Position numbers and translations under genes: made by a program
Notes under the pieces: generated by a model
Database searches by the model: none
What the model was told of the DNA's origin: nothing
Seen by the model: the letters and a program-made list of their open reading frames with translations, nothing else
In this document: positions 54,909-63,031 of the stretch, in pieces
Position numbering within the stretch: position 1 is the stretch's first letter
How the letters are laid out: every line of letters starts with the position of its first letter
Source: CAVYXK01 sp963772445
Lineage (GTDB): Bacteria; Pseudomonadota; Alphaproteobacteria; Acetobacterales; Acetobacteraceae
Assembly: GCA_963772445.1 (NCBI GenBank)
Contig: CAVYXK010000004.1
Coordinates: 248,001-312,000, forward strand
Reading direction: 5' to 3'
DNA: 64,000 nt

Positions 54909-55669
54909 TGCACCGATTCTGTGCGCTTGCGGCGGGCATGCTCGTAGCCGGCGTGCTCGCCGGGCCGGCGTTTTGTCAGGAAGAGGCGCCGCTGCCGAAC
55001 GAGAAATGGAGCTTCAGCGGACTGTTCGGCAGCTTCGACCTGGCGGCCGCGCAGCGCGGCTTCTGGGTCTATCAGAACGTCTGCACCACCTGCCACTCCA
55101 CGACGCAGTTGCACTATCGGGACCTCGCCGGGATCGGCCTGACGGACGCGCAGATCAAGGCGATCGCCGCCTCGGTGCAAGTGCCAAAGGGAGTGAACGA
55201 CCAAGGCCAGCCGATCGAGGGGCCGGCCACTCCGGCCGATCAGTTCCGCTCGCCGTTCCCGAACGAGCAAGCGGCGAGGGCTGCGTTGGGCGGGGCGCTG
55301 CCACCCGACCTGTCGCTAATTGTCAACGCCCGGGAGGGCCATGCGGACTATGTGTACGGCATCCTGACCGGCTTTACCGACGCGCCCAAAGGCTTCGAAG
55401 TGCCGCCCGGCCGGTTCTATAACAAATACTTCCCGGGGAACCTGATCGCCATGCCGCCGCCGTTGAGTGACGGCCAAGTTGATTACGCGGACGGCACCAA
55501 GGCGACCGTGCCGCAGATGGCGCATGACGTAGTCACCTTCCTGTATTGGGCGGCGAACCCCGAGATGGTCGAGCGCAAGCAGATGGGCGTCCGGGTGGTG
55601 CTGTTCCTGCTGCTGCTGATGGGACTGACCTACGCGATGAAGCGCAAGGTGTGGTCAGACGTGCATTGA
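54908..55669 (+). CDS. petC: Cytochrome c1 of the bc1 complex
   Basis: The 253-residue protein has a signal peptide (LAAGMLVAGVLAGPAFC), the heme c attachment motif CTTCH in VYQNVCTTCHSTTQLHYRDL and the axial Met region NLIAMPPPLSDG. A C-terminal membrane anchor (VVLFLLLLMGLTYAMKRKVW) completes it. It passes electrons from the Rieske protein to soluble cytochrome c. Its ATG overlaps the petB stop, so it is coupled to petB translation. Confidence 0.95.
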   Translation: MHRFCALAAGMLVAGVLAGPAFCQEEAPLPNEKWSFSGLFGSFDLAAAQRGFWVYQNVCTTCHSTTQLHYRDLAGIGLTDAQIKAIAASVQVPKGVNDQGQPIEGPATPADQFRSPFPNEQAARAALGGALPPDLSLIVNAREGHADYVYGILTGFTDAPKGFEVPPGRFYNKYFPGNLIAMPPPLSDGQVDYADGTKATVPQMAHDVVTFLYWAANPEMVERKQMGVRVVLFLLLLMGLTYAMKRKVWSDVH

Positions 55670-55736
55670 GGGCGGCGCGCCGGCCTCAGGGTCCGTCATC
55701 AGCAGAACGAGGGTGGTCGGGCAGCCGCTCTGCTGT

Positions 55737-56963
55737 TCACCCGTGTCCGAGCGACGCACAGCTTGCCAGCAGCGCCTCGTCCGCCGGATCGATCTCGATG
55801 ATGTTGAATACGTCCATGTCGTTCGGATCGTCCGTCGGGCGGCTGCCCACGATCAACACCGACTGTACCGACTGGTGGTCGCACTGACGGTAGTACTGCG
55901 GTCCCTTGTAGAGGTCATATTTCAGGCCTTGCATCAATTCCACTAGCTTGTCGGTCACGAAGGTGCCGGCAGCACGTGCGGCGGTTAGTACCGTCATCAC
56001 TCCGGCGAAACCGAGCCCACCGTAATCGCTTGGCACGCGGCCCTCATTCATTGCGCGGAACCGGCGGTTGAAGGTCGCAGCGCTCGGCAGCGTGTCCTCG
56101 AGCCGCCAGTAGTATGATGATCCTCCCAGCACGCCCTCGTAAGCCTGTGCCCCCGCGGCCAGGCGTGCGGCGAACACCAAAATCGGCGCGACCAGCAGCA
56201 TGTTCTTCTTCAGCCCTGCCCAGTCCGCCTGCTCCACTGCATATTGCTGATCGAGGCCGAAATTGCACAGAATTAAGACATCGGGCTTCGCCGCCGCGAC
56301 CTGCGCCAGGTACGGCGTGAAGTCCGTCGTCCCGAGCGGGTGGCGCACACTCGCGACCACCTGGATCCCGAACGACCTGCCGGCCTCCTCGAAGCCGCGG
56401 ACCATTTCGGTCCCATAGGCATAGTCGGCAGACAAGAAGGCGATGCGCTTGTTGTAGCGGGAGAATACGTAACGGCCGACCGCCTGGGTCGTCATGTGGG
56501 GGGTCAGCGCTTCATGGAACGTGTTGGGGCTCCAGTCGGGCACCGCGACAATTGCATCCGACTGGCTGATCGAGTTGAACACAACGTTTGCCGCTTTGGT
56601 CACGCCGTTGATCGCGAGCTGTGTCGAAGCCGACAGGCCGCCGGTAACGAAATCAACGTGGTCGTTCTCGATCAGCGCGCGCGTAACCTCGACGGCCTTG
56701 GTCGGATCGAGCTCGTCGTCGCGCATCAGCAGCTCTGCCAACTGACCGTTGAGCCCGCCCTGCTCGTTGAACATTGCCACAGCGACACGGCCGCCGCGCA
56801 GCATGTCGAGCGCCTCCTCCTGGTAGGGTCCGGTGAGCGGGATGGGGAAGCCGATGCGGATCGGATCGGCCGCGCGAGCCCGTACAAAGGGCGCTGGCAA
56901 AGCGGCCAGTGCGAGTCCTCCGCCGAGCACCTGCCGGCGCGAGACGAGGCGGGTGGGGGTCAT
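55737..56963 (-). CDS. Branched-chain-type ABC transporter substrate-binding protein
   Basis: The 408-residue periplasmic protein has a twin-arginine-like leader (SRRQVLGGGLALAALPAPF). The Peripla_BP_6 fold starts IRIGFPIPLTGPYQEEALDM and continues with GGLSASTQLAINGVTKAANV, FLSADYAYGTEMVRGFEEAG and DVLILCNFGLDQQYAVEQAD. It binds a small organic solute for a Liv-type importer, but no permease or ATPase genes are adjacent, so it may be an orphan sensor. AGGAGG lies upstream of ATG 56963. The cytochrome c gene is upstream on the same strand. Confidence 0.9.
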   Translation of the reverse strand: MTPTRLVSRRQVLGGGLALAALPAPFVRARAADPIRIGFPIPLTGPYQEEALDMLRGGRVAVAMFNEQGGLNGQLAELLMRDDELDPTKAVEVTRALIENDHVDFVTGGLSASTQLAINGVTKAANVVFNSISQSDAIVAVPDWSPNTFHEALTPHMTTQAVGRYVFSRYNKRIAFLSADYAYGTEMVRGFEEAGRSFGIQVVASVRHPLGTTDFTPYLAQVAAAKPDVLILCNFGLDQQYAVEQADWAGLKKNMLLVAPILVFAARLAAGAQAYEGVLGGSSYYWRLEDTLPSAATFNRRFRAMNEGRVPSDYGGLGFAGVMTVLTAARAAGTFVTDKLVELMQGLKYDLYKGPQYYRQCDHQSVQSVLIVGSRPTDDPNDMDVFNIIEIDPADEALLASCASLGHG

Positions 56964-57005
56964 CGTGTCCTCCTGAGGGCGCACCTCCGGGTCTCCGGCG
57001 AGCGG

Positions 57006-57396
57006 TTATTTCAATGTCGCGAGATAGGCGACCAGGTCGGCGCGCTTGGTAGCGTCCTTGAGTTCCGGCATAGGGCATCTTGGTACCCGGAATGACGCCT
57101 TGCGGCGAAGCGAGGTATTTATCCAGCGTTTCCGGCGTCCAGGTGATGTTAGCGTTCTTATTGGCCACGGAATAGGAATAGCCGGGCACGGATCCCGTCT
57201 TGCGTCCGGCTATGTCGGCAAGCGAGGGGCCAATCATGTTCCGCCCCGCCTGGGTGGAGTGGCAGAGTGCGCATTGCGAGCGGAACACCGACTGACCAGC
57301 CTGGGGATCGGCAGCCCTTGCCGCCCGCGTCCCCCCGCCGACCAGCAGCAGCTCCGCCGCAAGCAGGAGCAGGACACGGTGAGGTTGAGCGGGCAT
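57006..57396 (-). CDS. Class I cytochrome c (c2/c550-like), frameshifted
   Basis: A signal peptide (VLLLLAAELLLVGGGTRAARA) is followed by the heme motif FRSQCALCHSTQAGRNMIGP, then LADIAGRKTGSVPGYSYSVA and axial Met in GTKMPYAG. The frame breaks at GAGTTC (57060-57065; GAACTC on the coding strand). Removing one A gives MPYAGLKDATKRADLVAYLA followed by TLK and a stop at 57006, the expected end of cytochrome c. The mature protein is about 105 residues. It is a likely electron carrier for the bc1 complex encoded next door. Confidence 0.9.
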
Positions 57397-57535
57397 AGGG
57401 TGATGCTCCCTGGCAACAGTCCGGACGATATTGGCATATCCCTGCCATCGACATTGACCTAGATCAGCGAATCGAGCGCTTCTACGACAAAATAAAGAAG
57501 TGCGATACGGCTCTCAGGTTTCGGGGAGGTAACCG

Positions 57536-58969
57536 ATGCCGGGTGTGCTAGCTAGAGCAGCGTGGGCGATCGGTCTAGGCTTAGCAGCGTTGATCGTGGG
57601 CGCTGTGGTTCTGTTGGTGCCGCGACACCCGGCACAGGCGGTGCCCGACTTCGCCTCCCAGACCGGGCTTCCCTGCACTGCGTGCCACATCGGCGGCTTC
57701 GGGCCGCAGCTCACGCCGGCAGGCACCGCTTTCAAAATCGGCGGCTACACGCAAAGCGGCGGACAGGGACTGCAGGCAAACATCCCGCTATCGGCGATGG
57801 CGATCGGCTCGTTCACCAATACCAGCGGGGATCTGCCAGCCGATGCGGTCCCTCACCACTACAACGACAACAACAACCCAGCCTGGGACGCCCTGAGCGT
57901 CTTTATTGCTGGGCGGGTGACCGACAACACGGGTGGCTTCATACAGCTTACTTACTCCAATATATCTAATTCCACTCACGTCGATAACACTGACCTTCGG
58001 CCGTATACGACGGTGGTGACCGCATTTGGCAACGATCTTCGCCTTGGCTTGAGCATCAACAACAACCCGACAGTACAGGATCCTTACAACTCCACTTTTG
58101 CGTGGGGTTATCCTTATCTCGCCTCGGGGCTTGCGCCGACCCCGGCAGCAAACCCGATCCTGGTCAGCGCATTCGCCGCGAACTCCATAGGCATCACTGC
58201 TTACGCTTGGTACGACCAGCATGTCTATGTCGAGGTCGGCGGATATAAAACGATGGGGCCGAGCTTGCTGTCGGGGTTCGGCGAGGCGCTGACCGTCGGC
58301 GCCAGCCAGAACATCATGCCGTACGTCCGTGCCGTCTACGGATGGAACTGGGGCAACAACGCAGCTTGGTTGGGGGGCATCTACATGTCCTCGAACGTTA
58401 ATCCGGCTGTTTCGGCTTTCAATTCAACCGGCGACTTCGGGCGCGATTTCTATGCCGATTACGGCGTGGATTTCGGCTACCAGTTTCTTGGTACCGGGCG
58501 GCATATCGCCACCGTGCAGGGTATCTACGTCTATGAGAACCAGAACCTGACCAGCACGACCACTCAGTTCAATAACGCCAATGGAACCGCATTCGCGTCG
58601 GGTTCCAGCCTCAATCAGCTCCGGATCAATGCCTCTTATTGGTTCGAAAATACCTACGGGGTCACGTTCGGCTGGCAGAAAACCTGGGGGCCGGCCAATC
58701 CGGTAGTGTATCTGTCGCCGGCGTTCGGCGGATCGGATGTGACCGGGAGCGCCAACAGCAAGCCGAACAGCAATGAGTTCATCTTCGAGGCCGACTGGGT
58801 GCCATTCGGCAAGGATACATCCTTATGGCGGCCGTTCCTTAACCTGAAGCTCGGCGTGCAATATACCGTGTACACGCAGTTCAATGGCGGCGGCAACAAC
58901 TATGACGGATTCGGCCGCAACGCATCCGACAACAATACGCTCTACTTGTTTGCCTGGCTGGCATTCTGA
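57536..58969 (+). CDS. Outer-membrane beta-barrel with N-terminal monoheme c motif (cytochrome-porin)
   Basis: The 477-residue protein has an N-terminal hydrophobic leader (AIGLGLAALIVGAVVLLVP). A single heme c motif CTACH lies in SQTGLPCTACHIGGFGPQLT, about residue 47. Some 400 residues of alternating aromatic/polar beta strands follow (AWYDQHVYVEVGGYKTMG, NQLRINASYWFENTYGVTFG), ending LFAWLAF. The terminal Phe is the sorting signal of outer-membrane barrels. The layout, a small heme domain followed by a porin, resembles the Cyc2-like fused cytochrome-porins, which move electrons across the outer membrane. GGGGAGGT precedes ATG 57536. A divergent cytochrome c gene lies next to it. Confidence 0.75.
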   Translation: MPGVLARAAWAIGLGLAALIVGAVVLLVPRHPAQAVPDFASQTGLPCTACHIGGFGPQLTPAGTAFKIGGYTQSGGQGLQANIPLSAMAIGSFTNTSGDLPADAVPHHYNDNNNPAWDALSVFIAGRVTDNTGGFIQLTYSNISNSTHVDNTDLRPYTTVVTAFGNDLRLGLSINNNPTVQDPYNSTFAWGYPYLASGLAPTPAANPILVSAFAANSIGITAYAWYDQHVYVEVGGYKTMGPSLLSGFGEALTVGASQNIMPYVRAVYGWNWGNNAAWLGGIYMSSNVNPAVSAFNSTGDFGRDFYADYGVDFGYQFLGTGRHIATVQGIYVYENQNLTSTTTQFNNANGTAFASGSSLNQLRINASYWFENTYGVTFGWQKTWGPANPVVYLSPAFGGSDVTGSANSKPNSNEFIFEADWVPFGKDTSLWRPFLNLKLGVQYTVYTQFNGGGNNYDGFGRNASDNNTLYLFAWLAF

Positions 58970-59089
58970 GCCGGCACTGGACACCAACGGCAACTCCCGG
59001 TACGCGTCAAATCAGCCGGAATGCCTGCCGTGGGCGGTGGAGCGAATGAGCACGAAGATGGCCGACACGCCTATTGGGCGGCCCTCCCG

Positions 59090-59980
59090 ATGGCCATAAA
59101 CTCGGCCATCGTCCCGGTCATCGGCATCATCGGCGGCTCCGGCCTCTATGACATCGAGGGGCTGGAGGAGAAGTCCTGGCACCAGGTTGAAACGCCGTGG
59201 GGCGCGCCGTCCGACGCGCTGCTGTTCGGCCGCCTTGGCGATACGCGCTGCGTGTTCCTGCCTCGGCACGGGCGCGGTCATCCGCTGTCGCCGACGCATC
59301 TGAACTACCGCGCCAATATCGACGCGCTGAAGCGCTCCGGCGTCACCGACGTGCTGTCACTCTCGGCGGTCGGCAGCCTGCGGGCCGATCTGCCGCCCGG
59401 CAGCTTCGTTATTGTCGATCAGTTCATCGACCGCAGCTTTGCCCGGGTGAAGAGCTTCTTCGGTCAGGGCGTGGTGGCGCATGTCTCTATGGCGCATCCG
59501 GTGTGCGGCCGGCTCAGCGACGCGCTGGAGCAGGCGGCGCGCGGGCGTGGCTTGCCCGTGCACCGAGGCGGCACGTATCTGGTGATGGAAGGCCCGCAAT
59601 TCTCGACCCGGGCGGAGAGCGAGCTGTACCGGAGCTGGGGCTGCAGCGTGATCGGCATGACCAACATGCCGGAGGCCAAGCTGGCTCGTGAGGCGGAGCT
59701 TTGCTATGCGACTGTTGCCATGGTGACGGATTTCGACTGCTGGCACCCGGAGCATGATCACGTCACGGTTGAAACGGTCGTGAAGGTGCTGCTCGACAAT
59801 GCGGACAAGGCGCGGGCGCTGGTGCGGAGCGTAGTGCCGGAGATCGGGCGGCCACGTGGACTTTGTCCCTGCGGTTGCGACAGGGCACTGGATAACGCGA
59901 TCATCACCGCGACCCATATGCGCGACCCGGCGCTGCTCGGGAAACTCGATGCGGTGGCCGGGAGGGTGCTGAGGAGCTAA
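59090..59980 (+). CDS. mtnP: S-methyl-5'-thioadenosine phosphorylase
   Basis: The 296-residue PNP-fold enzyme has the phosphate-binding start VIGIIGGSGLYDIEGLE. PRHGRGHPLSPTHLNYRANI, the base-site region EGPQFSTRAESELYRSWG, NMPEAKLAREAELCYAT and MVTDFDCWHPEHDHVTVETV follow. It splits methylthioadenosine into adenine and methylthioribose-1-phosphate in methionine salvage. ATG 59090 is chosen because homology begins at AIVPVIG; upstream in-frame residues look unrelated. Confidence 0.95.
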   Translation: MAINSAIVPVIGIIGGSGLYDIEGLEEKSWHQVETPWGAPSDALLFGRLGDTRCVFLPRHGRGHPLSPTHLNYRANIDALKRSGVTDVLSLSAVGSLRADLPPGSFVIVDQFIDRSFARVKSFFGQGVVAHVSMAHPVCGRLSDALEQAARGRGLPVHRGGTYLVMEGPQFSTRAESELYRSWGCSVIGMTNMPEAKLAREAELCYATVAMVTDFDCWHPEHDHVTVETVVKVLLDNADKARALVRSVVPEIGRPRGLCPCGCDRALDNAIITATHMRDPALLGKLDAVAGRVLRS

Positions 59981-60135
59981 GTCGGCGGGCCTGCCCGGCG
60001 ATCAGTCGCCCTTGCGATTGACCCTCCGGCAACCCGTCGTCATGCCCGGCGAAGGCCGGCCATTCACGTCTTTCTGCAGCGACATGTTGGCCGGCCAAAC
60101 CGGCACCGAAGAGTTGAGCGCAAGGACGCTTGGTA

Positions 60136-61146
60136 TTACGCGGCGATCCAACTCCTCCGCTCCCCCGTGTAAATGGCCCCGGGATTGCCGCTGACCGTCG
60201 TGCGCCACATCAGCCGCGTGTCTTTTTCCGCATCGAACCAGGTGGCGGCGTGCACCAGACACCGATTGTCCCAGACCAGCAGGTCGCCGCGTGTCCATTC
60301 GTGGACATAGACGAACTGGGGCTGAGTCATGTGCGCCATCAGCTCGAACAGCAAGGACGCGCCGTCGCCATTCGGACCGGGCTGCATGCCGACGAACGGC
60401 CCCTCCAGCCAGTCCATCTGGCCGAACTCGCACAGATATAAGGCCCGCCGGCCGGTGACGGGATGCACGCGCACCACCGGCTGACGCTGGGGGCGCTCGT
60501 GCGGCTGCAGAACGATCGGCGTCTCCCCTGCCAATACCGCGTCGCGTGTCCGCCGCGCGCGCGAGCTCACGTGCAGCCCTTCGAGGCCGTCAACGCGTGC
60601 CTTGAGCGCCGGAGGCAGCGTGTCGTAGGCGGCTGTGCCATCGGCGAACAGCGTCTGCCCTTGGCCTTTCGGGATGGGTATCACCGCGAGGAACAATGAA
60701 ATGTCGGGCGGCGGGCGGCGATAGCTCTGGTCGGTGTGCCAGCCCCGCCGGTGCGGAAACTGCGTCGGCAGCCTGCCATCCGCGGTCAGCGGTGGATCGG
60801 GCAGGCGCGGCGGCTGTCGCGACACCGGCGGCGTGTTGGAAACAACGAGAATTTCCGGCGCGGTCGCGTGCACCATGTTCAGCGGAGTGAGATTGTCGCG
60901 ATAGTCCTCGACCTCCGGCCCAAAGATGCGGCTGAAACGAACCAGCAGGTCCGGCGCCTCGACCATTGCGTCCATGCCGTAAATCAGCAGCAGACCGTGG
61001 CTCTCCGCCAGTATGTTCGGCAATAAGTCCGGCTCCTTCTCCGCAGCCTTCACGAGCGAATGAGCTCCGCCGTCGCCGGCGAGAGAGACAATCGCACCGA
61101 AATTGGCGTCCGGAAGTGGCGTCAGGACCCGAAACGCGCTGCTCAT
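60136..61146 (-). CDS. TauD/TfdA-family Fe(II)/2-oxoglutarate dioxygenase
   Basis: The 336-residue protein has the iron-binding HxD in RRGWHTDQSYRRPPP, the distal His in WDNRCLVHAATWFDAEKD and the oxoglutarate-binding Arg in RLMWRTTVSGNPG. The residue spacing fits TfdA-like enzymes that hydroxylate small carboxylates or sulfonates. It lies 20 bases downstream of the M28 peptidase on the same strand, so both are in one operon. The substrate is unknown; a peptide- or amide-derived acid would fit the neighbours. Confidence 0.9.
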   Translation of the reverse strand: MSSAFRVLTPLPDANFGAIVSLAGDGGAHSLVKAAEKEPDLLPNILAESHGLLLIYGMDAMVEAPDLLVRFSRIFGPEVEDYRDNLTPLNMVHATAPEILVVSNTPPVSRQPPRLPDPPLTADGRLPTQFPHRRGWHTDQSYRRPPPDISLFLAVIPIPKGQGQTLFADGTAAYDTLPPALKARVDGLEGLHVSSRARRTRDAVLAGETPIVLQPHERPQRQPVVRVHPVTGRRALYLCEFGQMDWLEGPFVGMQPGPNGDGASLLFELMAHMTQPQFVYVHEWTRGDLLVWDNRCLVHAATWFDAEKDTRLMWRTTVSGNPGAIYTGERRSWIAA

Positions 61147-61166
61147 GTTTTTATGCCATCCTCCGT

Positions 61167-62906
61167 TCAGCCGGTTGCCGCCTCGACGATCCGCCGCGCC
61201 TGATCCATCGCCGCGACGAACCGGTTCTGGCCGCGCAGCAGCTCGACCTTCGCGCAATTCCGGCGATGCAGGTCGGCGAAAGCTGGTAACTCCGCTGCAA
61301 CGGCTAGCGTCGGCAACGGCGGCACAGTGTAGGCGGGATCATGCCGGAAGCGCGGCTCGCGCGTGTAGTTGATCGGCACCAGCACGCGCGCAAGTTCCAC
61401 CAGCGCCGCGTTCTGCCGCGCCGCCGGCGCTGCGCGCAGCTTCGCCAGCAACGTCTTCAACGCCTCGGTGGAGGTCCGCGAAGCTGCCAAATCGGCCGTG
61501 CCGCCCGACGCAGCCTGATATTTCGCGATCGTGCCCAGGAATTCGTCGCAGGTCGCTATCCAATCGAATGGCAGGACTTCGGCATTCGTGATCCGTAGGA
61601 CTGAAAGCAGATAGATTTTCATGTCCCTCAGCAGTATCTCGCGATCGGCGATCTCCAACGTGTCGTTCTCGGTGTGCCAAGCGATGTTGCCGCCGCAGCC
61701 GGACACGTCGTAGTAGCCTTTCTCCTCCCGCAAGCTATCCGGCATGGTAGAGCTCAACATGAACAGGCTCGGCAGGCCGATATTGTTGAAGCTATAATCG
61801 CCTGCTTGCGGCGGACGGTGCGTAGCAACTTCTGCGCTTGGCACGATATCGCGGATGGCACCCATCGCGATCCCCGCGCATTCGCTGAAACTGCGCGTGT
61901 CGTGATAGCTTGTGGCCCATCGGCAACCGGGACTGTCGCAATTGATCTGCGCAAGGCAGTTCCGGTTCAGGTCGAGCGCGAAGGTGTCGGCGAACCAGGT
62001 CGATCCGGCGTAACGGCCGGTGGAATGGCCCGGCCACCACGCAACCTTCACCGAGCGACGAAGCCCGTCGCGATGCGTCCACAGCACGCGCGCCAGTTCC
62101 AGCAATGTCGCATCGCCGGTCGCATTGTCGCCCACGCCCACGTCCCACGAATCGTAATGACCGTGGAGCATAACGAATGTCTCGGGTTCCTCCGCACCGG
62201 GGATCGTCGCAACCGGGATTTTCTGCAAGAACCAGCCTTCGGCCAGATCGGTGCGGATTGTGGCTTCGCCGCCTTCGGCAGCAAACGCCGCCAGCTTCTG
62301 CCCGTCAGGGTTGTTTACCGCCACCACCGGGATGCCTGGCTTGCGAAGGGAATCCTGTAAATCCGGGCTGCCCCAGATCGTCGTGCATGTCCCCCAATGG
62401 ATATCCACGCCGGGATTGACCGCGATGAGCCCGGCGCCACCCCATTCTTCGATCAAGCTAGCAAGCGCCGGATTACCGAAGCCGCGCATCACAACGATGT
62501 TGCCGCCCACCAGGCGTTTCACATCCTCGATCGAGGAGATGCTGCCGCCGAACAGGGTCCGGATGTCGCGATTATAGCTCCGCAGCGCCCGCGGATTCGC
62601 CTTCAGCATCACCAGCCGCGCTGTCCGCCCGTCCGGGACGGATAGAGACGAGGATGGCGGCTTCGCCCGGTAGGTCACACCGCCAGCAGTGACCGAGGCG
62701 GAGTAAGGGATCGAAAGATACAGCTCCGGCTGGTACACCTCGACGGGGACGCCGGCACCGCGCAGTCGCGACACGATCGCATCGGCACTACGGTTCACGT
62801 CCTGGGGCTGCCAGCGGGGCATGGTGGCGAAAGTCTCGATCAGTCCCCAGGGCATTTCGAGACTGATCGCGTCGATGAAGCGTCGCTCGGCGTCGGTAAT
62901 CGGCAT
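61167..62906 (-). CDS. M28-family zinc peptidase with altered catalytic box
   Basis: The 579-residue protein has a PA-domain-like insert (GGNIVVMRGFGNPALASLIE) and the M28 metal ligands His/Asp in MLHGHYDSWDVGVGDNATGD. A later Asp lies in LAQINCDSPGC, and a C-terminal His in GNIAWHTENDTLE. The usual GEExGxxGS box, holding the catalytic Glu, reads WWPGHSTGRYAGSTW instead, so Glu-Glu is replaced by His-Ser. No classical signal peptide is seen at the chosen ATG 62906. It may process peptides or amides imported by the divergent binding protein. Confidence 0.87.
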   Translation of the reverse strand: MPITDAERRFIDAISLEMPWGLIETFATMPRWQPQDVNRSADAIVSRLRGAGVPVEVYQPELYLSIPYSASVTAGGVTYRAKPPSSSLSVPDGRTARLVMLKANPRALRSYNRDIRTLFGGSISSIEDVKRLVGGNIVVMRGFGNPALASLIEEWGGAGLIAVNPGVDIHWGTCTTIWGSPDLQDSLRKPGIPVVAVNNPDGQKLAAFAAEGGEATIRTDLAEGWFLQKIPVATIPGAEEPETFVMLHGHYDSWDVGVGDNATGDATLLELARVLWTHRDGLRRSVKVAWWPGHSTGRYAGSTWFADTFALDLNRNCLAQINCDSPGCRWATSYHDTRSFSECAGIAMGAIRDIVPSAEVATHRPPQAGDYSFNNIGLPSLFMLSSTMPDSLREEKGYYDVSGCGGNIAWHTENDTLEIADREILLRDMKIYLLSVLRITNAEVLPFDWIATCDEFLGTIAKYQAASGGTADLAASRTSTEALKTLLAKLRAAPAARQNAALVELARVLVPINYTREPRFRHDPAYTVPPLPTLAVAAELPAFADLHRRNCAKVELLRGQNRFVAAMDQARRIVEAATG

Positions 62907-63031
62907 CGTCACATCTCCCGAACCCAAGTCATGCGACCATCGAATTCGCCTGCTGGCAAGGTGGCCCTTGAACCGGGCGGGCCGCGCGGGTTGAATAGGG
63001 CGATCAGACAAGAAAACACGGAGGCAGGGAC

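Noticed and set aside
60136..61257. Longer start for the TauD dioxygenase
   Set aside because: The extra 37 codons overlap the end of the M28 gene and lack homology; ATG 61146 gives the family's N-terminus.
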